From Siphonodentalium dalli (taxonomy: Eukaryota; Mollusca; Scaphopoda; Gadilida; Siphonodentaliidae): a stretch of 64,000 nucleotides of DNA. The translations under genes and the position numbers were made by a program. The notes below the pieces were generated by a model. That model saw only the letters and a list, made by a program, of their open reading frames with translations. It was not told the DNA's origin and made no database searches. The DNA lies in contig CP136063.1 in the NCBI GenBank assembly GCA_032622095.1, forward strand, positions 116,330,723-116,394,722, written 5' to 3'. How positions within the stretch are numbered: position 1 is the first letter of the stretch; each line of letters begins with the position of its first letter. This document shows positions 47,343-59,551 of this stretch, piece after piece.

Positions 47343-49200
47343 GATGGGAAACGAGTAATTTTGGGGTCATTTGGCCCAAAAACATGGCCGCCAGCAGCCA
47401 TCTTGGATTTTACTCTTTGTATGACTAAATCCTTTAGCACGTGCTGCAGGTCGTACCTTTAGTCTGATCATCATAAAATTTGTCATGAATGTTAATAATG
47501 ACATGTACTAGTAGATGGGAACGAGTCATTTTGGGGTCATTCGGCCAAAAAACATGGCCGCCAGCAGGCATCTTTGATTTTACTCTTTGTATGACTAAAT
47601 CCTTTAGCGCGGGCTACAGGTCGTACCTTTAGTCTGATCATCATAAAATTTGTCATGGCTGTTGAAATTGGAATGTAGATGGGAACGAGTCATTTTGGGG
47701 TCATTCGGACAAAAAACATGGCCGCCAGCGGCCATCTTGGATTTCAATATTTAATCCATTAGCACGGGCCACAGGTCGTACTGTTCGTCTGATCATCATG
47801 AAATTTGTCATGGATGTTAATATTGACATGTAGATGGGAACGAGTAATTTTGGGGTCATTCGGCCAAAAAACATGGCGGCCAGCAGCCATCTTGGATTTT
47901 ACTCTTTGTATGACTAAATTCTTTAGCACGAGCTACAGGTCGTACCTTTAGTCTGATCATCATCAAATTTGTCATGGATGTTAATAATGATATGTAGATG
48001 GGAACGAGTCATTTTGGGGTCATTCGGCCAAAAAACATGGCCGCCAGCAGGCATCTTTGATTTTACTCTTTGTATGACTAAATCCTTTAGCACGGGCTAC
48101 AGGTCGTACCTTTAGTCTGATCATCATAAAATTTGTCATGGCTGTTGAAATTGGAATGTAGATGGGAACGAGTCATTTTGGGGTCATTCGGACAAAAAAC
48201 ATGGCCACCAGCGGCCATCTTGGATTTCAAATTTCAATACATTAGCACGGGCCACAGGTCGTACTGTTTGTCTGATCATCATGAAATTTGTCATGGATGT
48301 TAACAATGACATGTAGATGGGAACGAGTAATTTTGGGGTCATTCGGCCAAAAAACATGGTCGCCAGCAGCCATCTTGGATTTTACTCGTTGTATGACTAA
48401 ATCCTTTAGCACGGGCTACAGGTTGTATCTTTAGTCTGATCATCATTAAATTTGTCATGAATGTTAATAATGACATGTAGATGGGAACGAGTCATTTTGG
48501 GGTCATTCGGCCAAAAAACATGGCCACCAGCAGCCATCTTTGATTTCACTCTTTGTATGTCTAAATCCTTTAGCACGGGCTACAGGTCGTACCTTTAGTC
48601 TGATCATCATAAAATTTGTCATGGCTGTTGAAATTGGAATGTAGATGGAAACGAGTCATTTTGGGGTCATTCGGACAAAAAACATGGCCGCCAGCGGCCA
48701 TCTTGGATTAAAAAAATTAATCCATTAGCATGGGCCACAGGTCATACTGTTAGTCTGATCATCATGAAATTTGTCATGGATGTTAATATTGACATGTAGA
48801 TGGGAAAGAGTAATTTTGGGGTCATTTGGCCAAAAAACATGGCCGCCAGCAGCCATCTTGGATTTTACTCTTTGTATGACTAAATCCTTTAGCATGGGCT
48901 ACAGGTTGTACCTTTAGTCTGATCATCATTAAATTGTCATGAATGTTAATAATGACATGTAGATGAGAACGAGTCATTTTAGGGTCATTCGGCCAAAAAA
49001 CATGGCCACCAGCAGCCATCTTGGATTTTACTCTTTGTATGACTCTTTGTATGACTAAATTTTTTAGCACGGGCTACAGGTCGTACCTTTAGTCTGAACG
49101 TCATAAAATTTGTCATGGATGTTAATGACATGTTGATGGGAACGACTCATTTTGGGGTCATTCGGTCGAAAACATGGCCGCCAGCAGCCATCTTGGATTT
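47343..49200 (+). repeat. Satellite array with a three-monomer higher-order repeat (~482 bp)
   Basis: Monomers of 154-173 bp start at GATGGGAACGAG-type landmarks at 47343, 47514, 47678, 47833, 47998, 48161, 48315, 48480, 48643, 48799, 48962 and 49135. Type B has GAGTAATTTTGGGG, type C has GAGTCATTTTGGGG with a ~164-bp length, and type A has CATTCGGACAAAAAAC with GCCAGCGGCC and a ~155-bp length. The order B-C-A repeats three times, then B-C and a diverged last copy. Each unit contains ATGGCCGCCAGC and CCATCTTGG. Open frames over it are not genes. Confidence 0.93.
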
Positions 49201-49439
49201 TACTTTTCTCTTCATGTCTATAAATTAGTATTAGACATTCAACTTTCCATATTCCTAATCGCTCCATTTGACTGTAATACATTAAATTATTTCCTTTCCA
49301 AGTTGAGCTACAGTGTCATCGACACTTTCATTTGTTATCACAAGAGCCAGCCACTTTCAATGCAATGGCTATTTAGGCATCTGTTATCAGACCCAACACA
49401 TCACAACCTAACATGTAACTACGAGAGAAAGCTGCACAA

Positions 49440-50021
49440 CTGAGATCTATAAGGATATTTTGCAGAGAACACTTGATCACTCTTGCTTGGATATTCTTGA
49501 TTCTACATGTTAATACCTGTGTGCAGATTCTTGTCTTGCTTGGATATTCTTGATCCTCTTGCTTGGATATTCTTGATTCTACATGTTAATACCTGTGTGC
49601 AGATTCTTGTCTTGCTTGGATATTCTTGATCCCCTTGCTTGGATATTCTTGATTCTACATGTTAATACCTGTGTGCAGATTCTTGTCATGCTTGGATAAT
49701 CTTGATCCTACCTGTTCATACATATGTGAAGATTCTTGTCTTGCTTGGATATTCTTGATCCTCTTGATTGGATAATCTTGATTCTACATGTTTAATAATA
49801 CCTGTGTGCAGATTCTTTTCTTGCTTGGATAATATTGATTCTATCTGTTCATACCTGTGTGCAGATTGTTTTCTGCAGAATGTTCTTCTTTCTACTCATC
49901 ATTACTTAGGATGTATCTTGACAAGACTATGGCTTATGTATTTTCGCGTTCAAACTGAAAATAGCTTATCACTGTCGCCAAGGTATGGGTTAAACATCTG
50001 CCGATCGTGATCGGCCTCTCG
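49440..50021 (+). mobile_element. 76-bp tandem array ending in a hairpin terminus (Helentron/HINE-like, inferred)
   Basis: Units containing GATTCTACATGTTAATACC, TGTGTGCAGATTCTTGTC and TTGCTTGGATATTCTTGAT begin at 49499, 49575 and 49651, followed by diverged copies to about 49870. The following 150 bp ends in GCCGATCGTGATCGGC and CTCTCGTT (to 50025). That terminus recurs inverted at 18849-18895. Confidence 0.75.
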
Positions 50022-50548
50022 TTAGTTATTAGGCCTAAAAAAAAATATTATTTGTTTCCTATTACGGTGCCAAAAAATTCCAGGTAGGTAGGTAGGGATT
50101 TTTTTTTTTTTGGTAATATTATTTTATTTTTCCCCCGAACAGTTAAGAAGTACCGGTACATTAATGCTTACTCTTTATACTTGTGTTAAGGCTGTCCATG
50201 TATATTGCAAGTAAACAGTTAATGTAGCACAATAATATGATAAGTATTGTCAATGTGAACAAACAAATGCCTCCCAGGCACTCAATTATGCAGCTCTCTT
50301 GTAATTATTCTCTCAGTTTAGATTGTGGTGGCACATCTTCCTCAGAGCACAATATTGATATATCAACAGGCCCAAGACATACACCATAATAGGGCTTTTC
50401 TATTACTTTATAATAATATAACTTGTATGATATTAATTCAAACCTCACTTAAATATTTGGTCATACACCTCAGGACCTAAGACACATATCTCACATGCGC
50501 CTCAGACACATTGCACAGGGTGTAAATGGTCCTCAACTGCACTGAAAT

Positions 50549-51027
50549 ATAAAGTCCCACACCACACTGAAAATGGTACCATAGGCCACACCTTGACTGA
50601 GGTACCACACCTCAGCATTCAAATTGGCCCCCAACTTTGAAGTTCCTTATACACACTGGCATATGCATGCTTGTAAGTTTGATACATCATACACCCAAAC
50701 AAACCAGTAGATAATTTCATGTGCTTTTGTAGTGCCCATCACAGAAGGGTGTTTGATATGGTAGACATGCAGTCATCTTTATACTGTCTGTATACATACT
50801 AGTAACTATGCATGAACACTATGAATCCTTGATTGACTGGGGAGAGGAACTTTAAATTCTGATATAGAATGTCGTCTATATGAATATTGCTCTCTAACAG
50901 ATAAGACTTCCCACAAGACATGGGAGTTGAACAAACAAGATTACCACAGGCAGGTTTTAAAGACTGCAGATTTATTGGTGTAAATTGTTTTTGAAACTTC
51001 CATCTAAAATTATTGCTGCTTAATGTA
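50549..51027 (+). repeat. Second copy of the 5698-6234 repeat
   Basis: Long direct-orientation match to 5698-6234, but the surrounding Harbinger-like termini (GGCCATAATAAATATATT) were not found here. This suggests the shared unit is an independent element that sits inside the other one, or that this copy is truncated. Confidence 0.85.
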
Positions 51028-51132
51028 AACATAGTATATATAGTATATATTTAACGATATAGATGTGTTTACATGCCAATTACATGCATTAAACCGGGTA
51101 ACCGGAAACACAGATGTTTTTTTTTTTTGGCC

Positions 51133-51309
51133 TTAGCATTATTTGAATACAAAGCTACTAAACAACGAACATAAGATTAGCCATATTGCAAAGGTGTTAA
51201 TTAACTACGGCTTACTCTTTGCACATCTGTGAGTTGTTTTTACTGCAAGGTGATTGTCAGTTTTGTCACTGATGGCAATAAAACACGGGAAACATCAGAG
51301 GTCGGCGTT
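51133..51309 (+). repeat. Left inner arm of the outer inverted-repeat element
   Basis: TTAGCATTATTTGAATACAA, CTACTAAACAACGAACATAA, GGTGTTAATTAACTACGGC and ACGGGAAACATCAGAGGTC are matched in reverse complement at 52730-52933. Confidence 0.88.
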
Positions 51310-52729
51310 TTAATGCATATCTAACAAAACATTTGAGTTGCTCTTTTTATCGAGCTTATATATCGTCGTGTGAGAATCAGATAGTTCTATCCAACATTTA
51401 TCATTTTGTTGAATCTATGTTGAAATTTCGAGACATGAATCGTTTTCAGTGTGTGTCGTCATGTTTTAAAATGTTAAAGCTAACTAAAATATTATTATAT
51501 CCGAAGTCTCAGTTCTAGAAACTCGCCAGTTTTATAATAAAAGACAAAAATGTGTTTAGAGATAGAACCCTTTTGCTTACGAAACCATCGTCTCTCTTCC
51601 GGATCAGAGTGCACATGGAGATAGAACTCTCTATAGCCTGAATTTTTCCTCTAATTTATGTAGGCCTATGTGGTTAAATTCGACAGCAGTTAATCAAGCA
51701 ATATGTTGTATTTTCTCTCGCTGTTTGTGAGGGGATTCTGTTAGAGTATATGAGCTAGCGGTCACTATTCTTTGCCATTTTGGGAAACGAATGGTTGTCT
51801 CTTTCAATTTAATGGGTAAGAATCCATATATAGGCCTGAAAATGGCGTGACGCGCAGAATAACTTTTCACATTTTCCAGGTTCACAAGCATTCACACACC
51901 ATGGAAATGAACGAAACAATATTTGATTTCTTATATTTACATATCAGAATGTTAACGAGGCAATAATGTGACATAAGTACTAGTATGGCACAGAAATATG
52001 AAGGATGGTGCCATTTTCGTTCAGTTCGTCTATTTGGCTCAAATGGGGAGTGTATTATCGACTAAAACATGTCAACGATATCATAACCGTCTAATTAAAT
52101 AGTTAGGTTAATGTGTAAGTAGATCCGTTGTCTGTCCTTGACGATGTGTGTGATTCTCATAGTTCTAACGCATGCCCAGGTCAATCAAGTTACATACACT
52201 TAACGAAGAGCGGGGCGGCGAAACAAAAGGGGAGCAAACTTAATAAAAGCCCTTGGGCTTGTTGTTTAATCCCATTTCCAATCAATCGATTATTTATATT
52301 ATTCTGTCTTACTGTCAAATGTTTGTCAAATGTTTAAATAACAATGTTTAAAAATGTTTAAAACAACAGCGCTTCCGCATTGAAATAGGAAAAACAGACA
52401 CAAGTCTGGCAACTGTCATGTCCATTATAAAACACAACAACCGATCAAACTACATAAATTTTGTTCAAATTCATGTCGCTGCAATTCGATGTCTAAATTA
52501 CGACGGGACTGACCTTACATGTACATGTAGTAATCTTAAGATGGAAGTTGAACAAATTGGATGTGCAACTTTTTCGACTGATAAAAATAATGAACATCAT
52601 ATATAGGAGAAGTGGAAAATCGAACGACGAAATAAAACTTAGAAATAACCATATGTAGGCCTATGTGTGGCTATGTGCGAAACAATAGTTCGTACTTCGG
52701 ATCACATTCATACATGAATTCATACATAC
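51310..52729. other. Interior of the outer element, no recognised coding sequence
   Basis: Several open frames of 60-70 codons exist (51333-51518, 52128-52337, 52418-52606), but none shows a motif I can place. If the element once encoded a transposase here, it is not recognisable. Confidence 0.4.
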
Positions 52730-53081
52730 CGCTGACCTCTGATGTTTCCCGTGTTTTTATTGCCATCAGTGACAAAACTGACAATCACCTTGCAGTAAAA
52801 ACAACTCACAGATGTGCAATTAACAAGGAGATAGAGTAAGCCGTAGTTAATTAACACCTTTGCAGTATGGCTAATCTTATGTTCGTTTGTGTTCGTTGTT
52901 TAGTAGTTTTGTATTCAAATAATGCTAATAACTCAAAAAATAAGTGATCAAAGTTGGAAATAACACCACATACAGATAGAGTGGACCCACACGCACACAC
53001 AAACCAAATTTCACCCTTTTATTCCGCTTTTTGGACCTGTGTTCGTTTATGTTCGTTTGTGTTCGTTGTTTAGTAGGACCC
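52730..53081 (-). repeat. Right arm of the outer inverted-repeat element (two terminal-like units)
   Basis: It contains two successive units each ending in TTCGTTGTTTAGTAG (about 52890-52904 and 53060-53075). The inner unit pairs with 51133-51309, the outer with 43271-43420. Confidence 0.8.
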
Positions 53082-53261
53082 GACAATATTAGCCCTAACT
53101 TGGCCTAACGCCCTAAGGCCCCTATTAGTAGTATTAGTATTAATATAAATATACTAATAATTTAGGAATATAAAACTCAAAAATAAATACACCAGCAATG
53201 GCAGCAAGGGTAAAACGCCAGAACTGGTTCCTACGACATACCCCTACAGATTATAATGGAA

Positions 53262-53426
53262 CAAGTTCCAAGCAGACCCACCAGATAAATACCTGTTGTT
53301 TTCGAAACCATGCAGTGATGCACATAAAGTCACACTCAGAAGTATATGCAACTCTGTAACTAAGTTTTGCTCCGCAGATTTGCATGGAAATTCCCATTCA
53401 AAATTGGTCACTTGACCTCCCCCAGC
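53262..53426 (-). repeat. Dispersed repeat, partner of 30435-30570
   Basis: Reverse-complement match to 30435-30570, including GCTCCGCAGATTTGCATGGA. The minus frame across it remains open for a long stretch (to 53741), but frame conservation between the copies is not consistent. Confidence 0.75.
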
Positions 53427-53453
53427 ACTGGCAGTACTGCCTACTACTGGTAA

Positions 53454-53620
53454 AGCCTGCCGCACACGATGCGATATTTGTTGCACGATATTTGTCGCAG
53501 ACCCTTGCGACATAAGATCTGTGTGCTCACACGGTATGATTTTAGTCATGGGACTTCTGTTTTTATCACTTACGATAGACCACCGCACACGATGCGATCG
53601 GATCGTACGATATATACGTG
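53454..53620. repeat. Repeat with duplicated CCGCACACGATGCGAT
   Basis: CCGCACACGATGCGATATTT at about 53460 and CCGCACACGATGCGATCGGA at about 53582 are direct copies flanking GCGACATAAG-type sequence. Probably a small MITE; no target duplication seen. Confidence 0.45.
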
Positions 53621-53789
53621 GTATATAGGGTATAGGTCTACATTTGTAATTATTGCAGATATTAAATACTAATTTCCAATAAATATTAATATTACAAGTG
53701 TTTGTAGTTCTATAGACTATACCTGATTTAATTCCCCACACAAATTCACAAAAAGATATTATTTTGACACCAATTTGCTGTGTCCAGTC

Positions 53790-53880
53790 TAGGACAGGGC
53801 GATATTGGCCCCAAAAAATATCGCGATATTATGGTGACAACATCGCGATACACGATATTATCGCGATATTATTTTGGTAC
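53790..53880. mobile_element. hAT-like terminus rich in ATCGCGATAT
   Basis: GGACAGGGCGATATTGGCC followed by several ATCGCGATATT copies resembles the end of a hAT family common in many animals. The other terminus was not found, so only one end is claimed. Confidence 0.4.
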
Positions 53881-54566
53881 ATTACAATTGGTAAGTACAA
53901 TGTACAATATATGCAATATTTCATGAATAAAGTTTGCACAATACATCCCTACGTTTTATATACGATTTGTGGGTCATGAGAGGTCGAGTAAATGTGTATT
54001 GAACAATTATCAGTAACATTACAGTATACATATATATAATGACCACTCATCTGCAACAATTGGCAGTTTGCCGACGGAAGAAACAATAACTTTGAAACAA
54101 AGGGATATAATCATATTACACGGCCCACGTGCGTTTTCCGCATACAGTTTTTAGAGTTATATCCCTTTGACCACAGCGCTCAACACCATGCACACATTAA
54201 GCACCGCATTCGGTTTCAAATTTCCATTTTATTAATTCGTGAGGAATTGGTTGTTTGTGAGACTATTTATCAGTGGTAATTGGTAGTTGGTAGCACCGTG
54301 GGACTTCAATGTCCATATACGGCAGCCCTGATAATTAGCGATGACAATGCCACAATGGGCAGTGCCGAGGCAAAAGCCGACGTGAAATGAATTTGCGTCG
54401 GCATTTTTTTAGCTGAGGAAAATAAATATAGACAATCATGTTCAATTAGTTTGTGAATTTGACATTTTTTGAAGCGATAGCAATGCCATGATCCGTACGG
54501 CACATGTCCACAAAATTATTTTACTCGCAATTTGCACACATTGAGACGATCAGCTAGACTGAGTGT

Positions 54567-54666
54567 NNNNNNNNNNNNNNNNNNNNNNNNNNNNNNNNNN
54601 NNNNNNNNNNNNNNNNNNNNNNNNNNNNNNNNNNNNNNNNNNNNNNNNNNNNNNNNNNNNNNNNNN
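54567..54666. other. Assembly gap (100 N)
   Basis: Exactly 100 N characters, the usual placeholder for a scaffold gap of unknown size. Confidence 0.99.
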
Positions 54667-54669
54667 AAA

Positions 54670-54836
54670 CCATCCTTGCAGATAAACAACAGCCACCATA
54701 AGATTTAATAATACATTTTTTACTATAACTTTGACGTTACCAGAAAGTTATGTTGGCTGGGGTGACGACGTTCTCTCCTATCAGTATTGGTGTGGGTAAT
54801 GACGTTAGACATATTACTGTTGGGTAAAGGGTTAAC
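54670..54836 (+). repeat. Dispersed repeat, copy 2 of 898-1083
   Basis: Same orientation and order of landmarks as the first copy. It abuts the gap, which may have been caused by this repeat. Confidence 0.75.
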
Positions 54837-55253
54837 AGGTTACAAATATAATAAATTACAAGCAAATAAAAAGGAGTTTTTAACATAATTTCAGTTGTTA
54901 GGCTATATAAGAAATCGCAAATTTTGAAACTGAAATTAGGCTATAAAGAAGTCAAAGTGAATACCAGTAAGTGCAGTGCATGCGCAGTAAGTGCAGTGTC
55001 TCGAGATTACATCATATAATAATATGCGACTTTTGTGAGGCAATAATTTCATTTAATTGATCACCGGGGAAATTTTCATGATTGTAAGCGAGACAAAACG
55101 CAATCGACTCTCAAAATTCGCCTAGATCCTGCTAAATCATGCAATCTCCATGAGCATTTTTTACTAACGTGATTACGCTGTCAGACTTTACCGATTATTT
55201 TCCGATTCAAAAGGCTTGAATACAATCGGTAAATGGCAATCGGTACCGACTGG

Positions 55254-55682
55254 AGTTTTGAGATGACCCCTAAAATACCGATATTGCACGTATAGCATCC
55301 ACTGATCACCACAGTATAAAATATAATAGTTCTACGACACGTGTCCCATGATGCTGTAAAACTTTATACTAACGATTTCTCATATTAGGAAACTATTAAA
55401 TCAATAATAAAGATAGGCCTATAAAACATAAAATCCCGATAAAAGTCCGGAGTAATCCTGATACAGAAACTTTCCAAACAACATGCGTTGTTTTCGGAAT
55501 ATGATACTCCGAAATGAAAGTAAACTCCGATAGAATCCCGATAGACTATGTAAATATTCCGATAATTTCCCGAAAAACGTTGCGTCATTTCCCGATAATT
55601 TCCCGATAACTGTATATATATGCTATCGGGATCTATCGGGAAATAGGCTGATTTCCCGATAGGAGTTTTGAGATGACCCCTT
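55254..55682 (+). repeat. Direct repeat 1, rich in TCCCGATA motifs (partner 57628-58055)
   Basis: About 430 bp nearly identical to 57628-58055. It starts and ends with GTTTTGAGATGACCCCT. At least eight CCCGATA or TATCGGG motifs occur in both orientations. The pair is LTR-like (same orientation, 1.9 kb apart), but TG...CA ends and a primer-binding site were not seen. Confidence 0.85.
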
Positions 55683-57627
55683 AGTCCCAGTGGGACAGTC
55701 ACACCTCTAGTTTGTTTAGTTGGCGACCTTGACACTTTGTTGATAGAATTTCCGGAATCGTCCTTTTTACATTCATTTGATTTTCGGAATTGGAACTGCA
55801 GGTGTTTACAAATGTTTTTTTATTATTATGAAGCAGACACAACTCAATCAAATAAATATACAAACTTTAATAAATCATACAATTCACAAAGAAATAGGGA
55901 AACATACAGGAAATGTGTGTGAGAACTATATTGTTCGGCTGATTTTCCCCATTTGCTCTTATTTTTTGGCGCCATCATGCAGTTTCAAGTAAACAATTCA
56001 CGCTGCCACATTTTTGAAAATGGCGCTTCTGGCACGTGTTCGCCTCGCCGCCTATACTGACACAAATAAAAATTAACACAAGTTTTACGCAGTCAATTCT
56101 TTAATGCTTCACATCACAATTTGGCGAATTTTCTGGAGACTATCTCAGTGATAATGTGCAGTGAATGTGAACATTAGTAATCACACAAGAACAAAATAAT
56201 CAGCGCTGACAAAAATGTTTACCCCTTTGAGAACCTCATATGTATGTTCATACTTGACCCAGTTATGATCGATAGATCCCTGCACATTTCGATGCGTCGA
56301 TCATGCGCGTCATATATGACATAATATTTATTGGCAAGTCATTTTAAAATGATGGACTGGTTATTAATATCGCTACAAGTACGCGCATTTGAGATATCAA
56401 ACTAAATAAAAGTTAGTAAGACCATCTTTTTGAAAAAAGATGATGAAATATAGGGGCCTGCTACAAATAAATCGCATAGAGTTACCTTGACCTTGATGAT
56501 GCAATCGTGAAATTCGACACTGTCAACATAATTAGGCTATGTTCAAATGCAGCCTATTTATAATTAATAGTAATTACAGAAAACGAAATTAATGTAGAGT
56601 ATGAAAAGCAACCCATGCACACATTTAATTGCCAGTTAAATGTTATGATTGCTTTGCGTATTTATAACTTTTGCACTGCAGATTTGTATGCAATTTTCCA
56701 TTCATATTTTCACAGGTCTGTATTATGTATAGACGCTCTTTATTTACCATATTACGATTCATGAACAAACTATGGAATATTACTGCTAAATTGTTAATGC
56801 TAAACCTTTACATGTACAACAGGACACGCCCCATATGTCATGTTACGAATCTCTATATACTCTTGATTAAAGGGTAGAGAACCGAGTAGATATTCATGGC
56901 GTGCATGATCGATGTACCAGCCCCCCCCCCTCGAAACTGCATGACCATGCAGAATGTAGGCGTAACAGCAAAATTTCATGCTTAAAGTTTAACCCACTGT
57001 GGAGTTATATTTATCTTTCTACTGCTCTCTTCTGGCTAGTTTTGTTGTTTTCGATCCATGCATGTGCTGGTAAACAAAAATGCAATTGCGTTATATTTAT
57101 AAAGCACATTGAATGCTGTCGCACATTGCAATAAATTTCGCCTAGGCTATTTTTTTCGGAATATACGTACAGGCTCGATATTTTTTTTAAGCTGGAGTCC
57201 CATGTTTGAAATTGTTTTATTTTAAAATCCGTTCACTGTGTGAAATCTGATAATGATTTGTCTTCTTCAAGACATACTCAAACTGCAATGCCACGTGTGT
57301 TGTTCCCAGAAACGTAAATATTGATGACCCTAATTCCTGGAATCGGGCTAAAAATAGAACATACGACATCTCATGTTAAGACTGCACTCGATTGCATGTG
57401 CATGCATTAATTGTGTCGTCGGCGATTCGCGAATAAATACAAATCGTTTACATAAATTTGCCTTATTATATTTATATCTTTATTTCCTCCACATTTAAAA
57501 GTCGGATGTATTTATACATATTACAAACACAAGCTTTGAGATAGTATACAACTGCATATACATATTTGGGTATGCTCCCTGCGAATTGATTTTGAAGATT
57601 TCCCGATGGGTGGGTGTATTGTCCTGG
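55683..57627. other. Segment between the two direct repeats, no gene recognised
   Basis: AT-rich, with no polymerase, protease or gag-like motif seen. The open frames at 55737-55992 and 56901-57134 show no domain. Confidence 0.45.
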
Positions 57628-58055
57628 TATTTAAAAATACCGATATTGTACGTATAGCATCCACTGATCACCACTTTATAACATATAATAGTTCTACGAC
57701 ACGTGTCCCCCAGCTGATACTGTAAAACTTTATGATATTAACGATTTCTCATATTAGGAAACTATTAAATCAATAATATAAAAGATAGGCCTATAAAACA
57801 TAAAATCCCGATAAAAGTCCGGAGTAATCCCGATACAGAAACTTTCCAAACAACATGCGCATTGTTTTCGGAATATGATACTCCGAAATGAAAGTAAACT
57901 CCGATAGAATCCTGATAGACTATATAAATATTCCGATAATTTCCCGAAAAACGTGCGTCATTTCCCGATAATTTCCCGATAACTGCATATATATGCTATC
58001 GGGATCTATCGGGAAATAGGCTGATTTCCTGATAGTAGTTTTGAGATGACCCCTA
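57628..58055 (+). repeat. Direct repeat 2 (partner 55254-55682)
   Basis: Same unit, also ending in TTTTGAGATGACCCCTAAAC, with a few small indels relative to the first copy. Confidence 0.85.
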
Positions 58056-58427
58056 AACTAGCTGAAACAGGCTCCCTTTGGGAACATATATTCAGCATCA
58101 GAGATACCTGTGGGACTTGGCACTCATTTTGATTTTAGACAGAGCCTTCATTTAGCGGCGGCCCCTTTGTGCACTTCAAGCACATTTGGTCATGAAACAT
58201 TTTGATTTATATATATTGTTTTAATATTTTGTTTTTAAGATTGAATTCCTTGCTCAATTTAACAAAATCAATTTTATTTTATTTGCTTTAATTAATTTTT
58301 TTGAAAAACTAATACCATTATAACATCCGCCAGGGTACCCGAGTCACCACACAAAATTTGGTTGATCACGGTCCAGGGGTCTGAGAAAAATCTGGACAGA
58401 TCCCATTTGTTTATATATGTATATGAC

Positions 58428-59035
58428 AAGCAGTTACAGCACTATACCAGACTTGGATACTTTAGGTCTTGTGAGAGATCATCTGAGTTGAAAGACATGC
58501 AAATAGTTCACTGATTGGCTTGCATGATGCTCTGATGACAAGATATTTTCTACCCATTGATAGTCACATTAATATTTGAGACAATTACTCGCTCTTTTTC
58601 CATGCACACAATGATCTATGCATTAGTTACATCAGGACAAGTTTACTTATATATGCAAACTTAGGTCATTGTACAGGATACATACAATTACATAATTTCT
58701 AACCATTTCCCGATTAGTCTGTCAACCAGCCCATTATCTGGCATTATGCCTTAACACTTTTGTTAGTCTACTGGAGCAACCTCTGTTATAATAAATGACA
58801 AACAGTCACTATGCCAGACTTGGATATTTTAGGTGTTGTGTGAGTAACCGATCATATGAGTTGATAGACATGCAAATATTTCACTGATTGGCTTGATGCA
58901 CTGACGAACAGTGTGATGACAGTTATATTCTAGCCATTGATAGTCACATTAATTTTTGAGACAGTTGCTCACTCTTTTTCCATGCACACAATGATCTAGG
59001 CTTTTAGTTACATCAAGACAAGTTTATTTATTTCA
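58428..59035 (+). repeat. Two-copy tandem duplication, ~366-bp period
   Basis: CCAGACTTGGATA occurs at 58447 and 58813. CATTGATAGTCACATTAAT and TTTTTCCATGCACACAATGA recur with the same spacing. Confidence 0.8.
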
Positions 59036-59178
59036 GTTTTAAATTTCTCGAAGCTTATTTCCAAAAGGTGTCGAGAAGGAACATTTACTTATTATCAGAC
59101 CTGTACATAGATCAGGTTTCCCAGCAACATTCAACGTCACAACGTCTTGTCCAATCAAAGCGCATTTCATATAATAAA

Positions 59179-59323
59179 ACAGTTATCGCATTGTTTCTTG
59201 GTTGACACGAGGAATTGTCAGCCCTTGGATGTCAATATTCACCTCGGCCTACGGCCTTGGTGAATATTGGCTTCCTCGGGTTGACAATTCCTCGTGTCAA
59301 CCTCGAAACAATGCGATAATTGT
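59179..59323. mobile_element. Palindromic MITE
   Basis: ACAGTTATCGCATTGTTTC, GTTGACACGAGGAATTGTC and TCAATATTCACC on the left pair with complementary sequence on the right around CTCGGCCTACGGCCTTGG. The whole 145 bp forms a hairpin. Confidence 0.85.
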
Positions 59324-59551
59324 ATAATGTCATTTCCACTAAGGCCCATATGAGGTCACAGTAACATAAATATGGTGTTTTTGCAGTTATAAATCCTTAT
59401 AATATGTTTTAAACTGTTACAAATGTCAAATAAGGGCACAAAATGTCTTTAGTAAATAATTTGCATGAGGTTGTAAAAAACGCGTTTTTTGCCCCTCGGA
59501 CCACCCACCACCACGGCATACATTCCTGCAAATTTGTTACTACCCCCCCTG

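Larger units (their letters stand above)
39160..53081. mobile_element. Outer inverted-repeat element (composite, nested insertions); left boundary approximate
   Basis: The right end (reverse complement GGGTCCTACTAAACAACGAA at about 53062-53081) and its inward sequence match 43271-43420 in inverted orientation. They share AGGTCCAAAAAGCGGAATA, GAAATTTGGTTTGTG and TTCCAACTTTGATCACTTAT. Further inward the right arm (52730-52933) matches 51133-51309. So the left arm appears to be split by 7.7 kb (about 43430-51130). Its extreme left end is displaced beyond the insertion at 39188-43270, whose target duplication TACTAAAC is part of this terminus. The termini resemble those of 39188-43270, suggesting one superfamily. 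Confidence 0.55.

Noticed and set aside
47343-49282. Open frames with SKIQDGCWRPCF motifs
   Set aside because: Translations of the higher-order satellite; no coding conservation beyond the DNA repeat.
53244-53741. 165-codon minus-strand open frame
   Set aside because: It spans a dispersed repeat (partner 30435-30570) and a MITE-like repeat, and the reading frame is not preserved in the partner.
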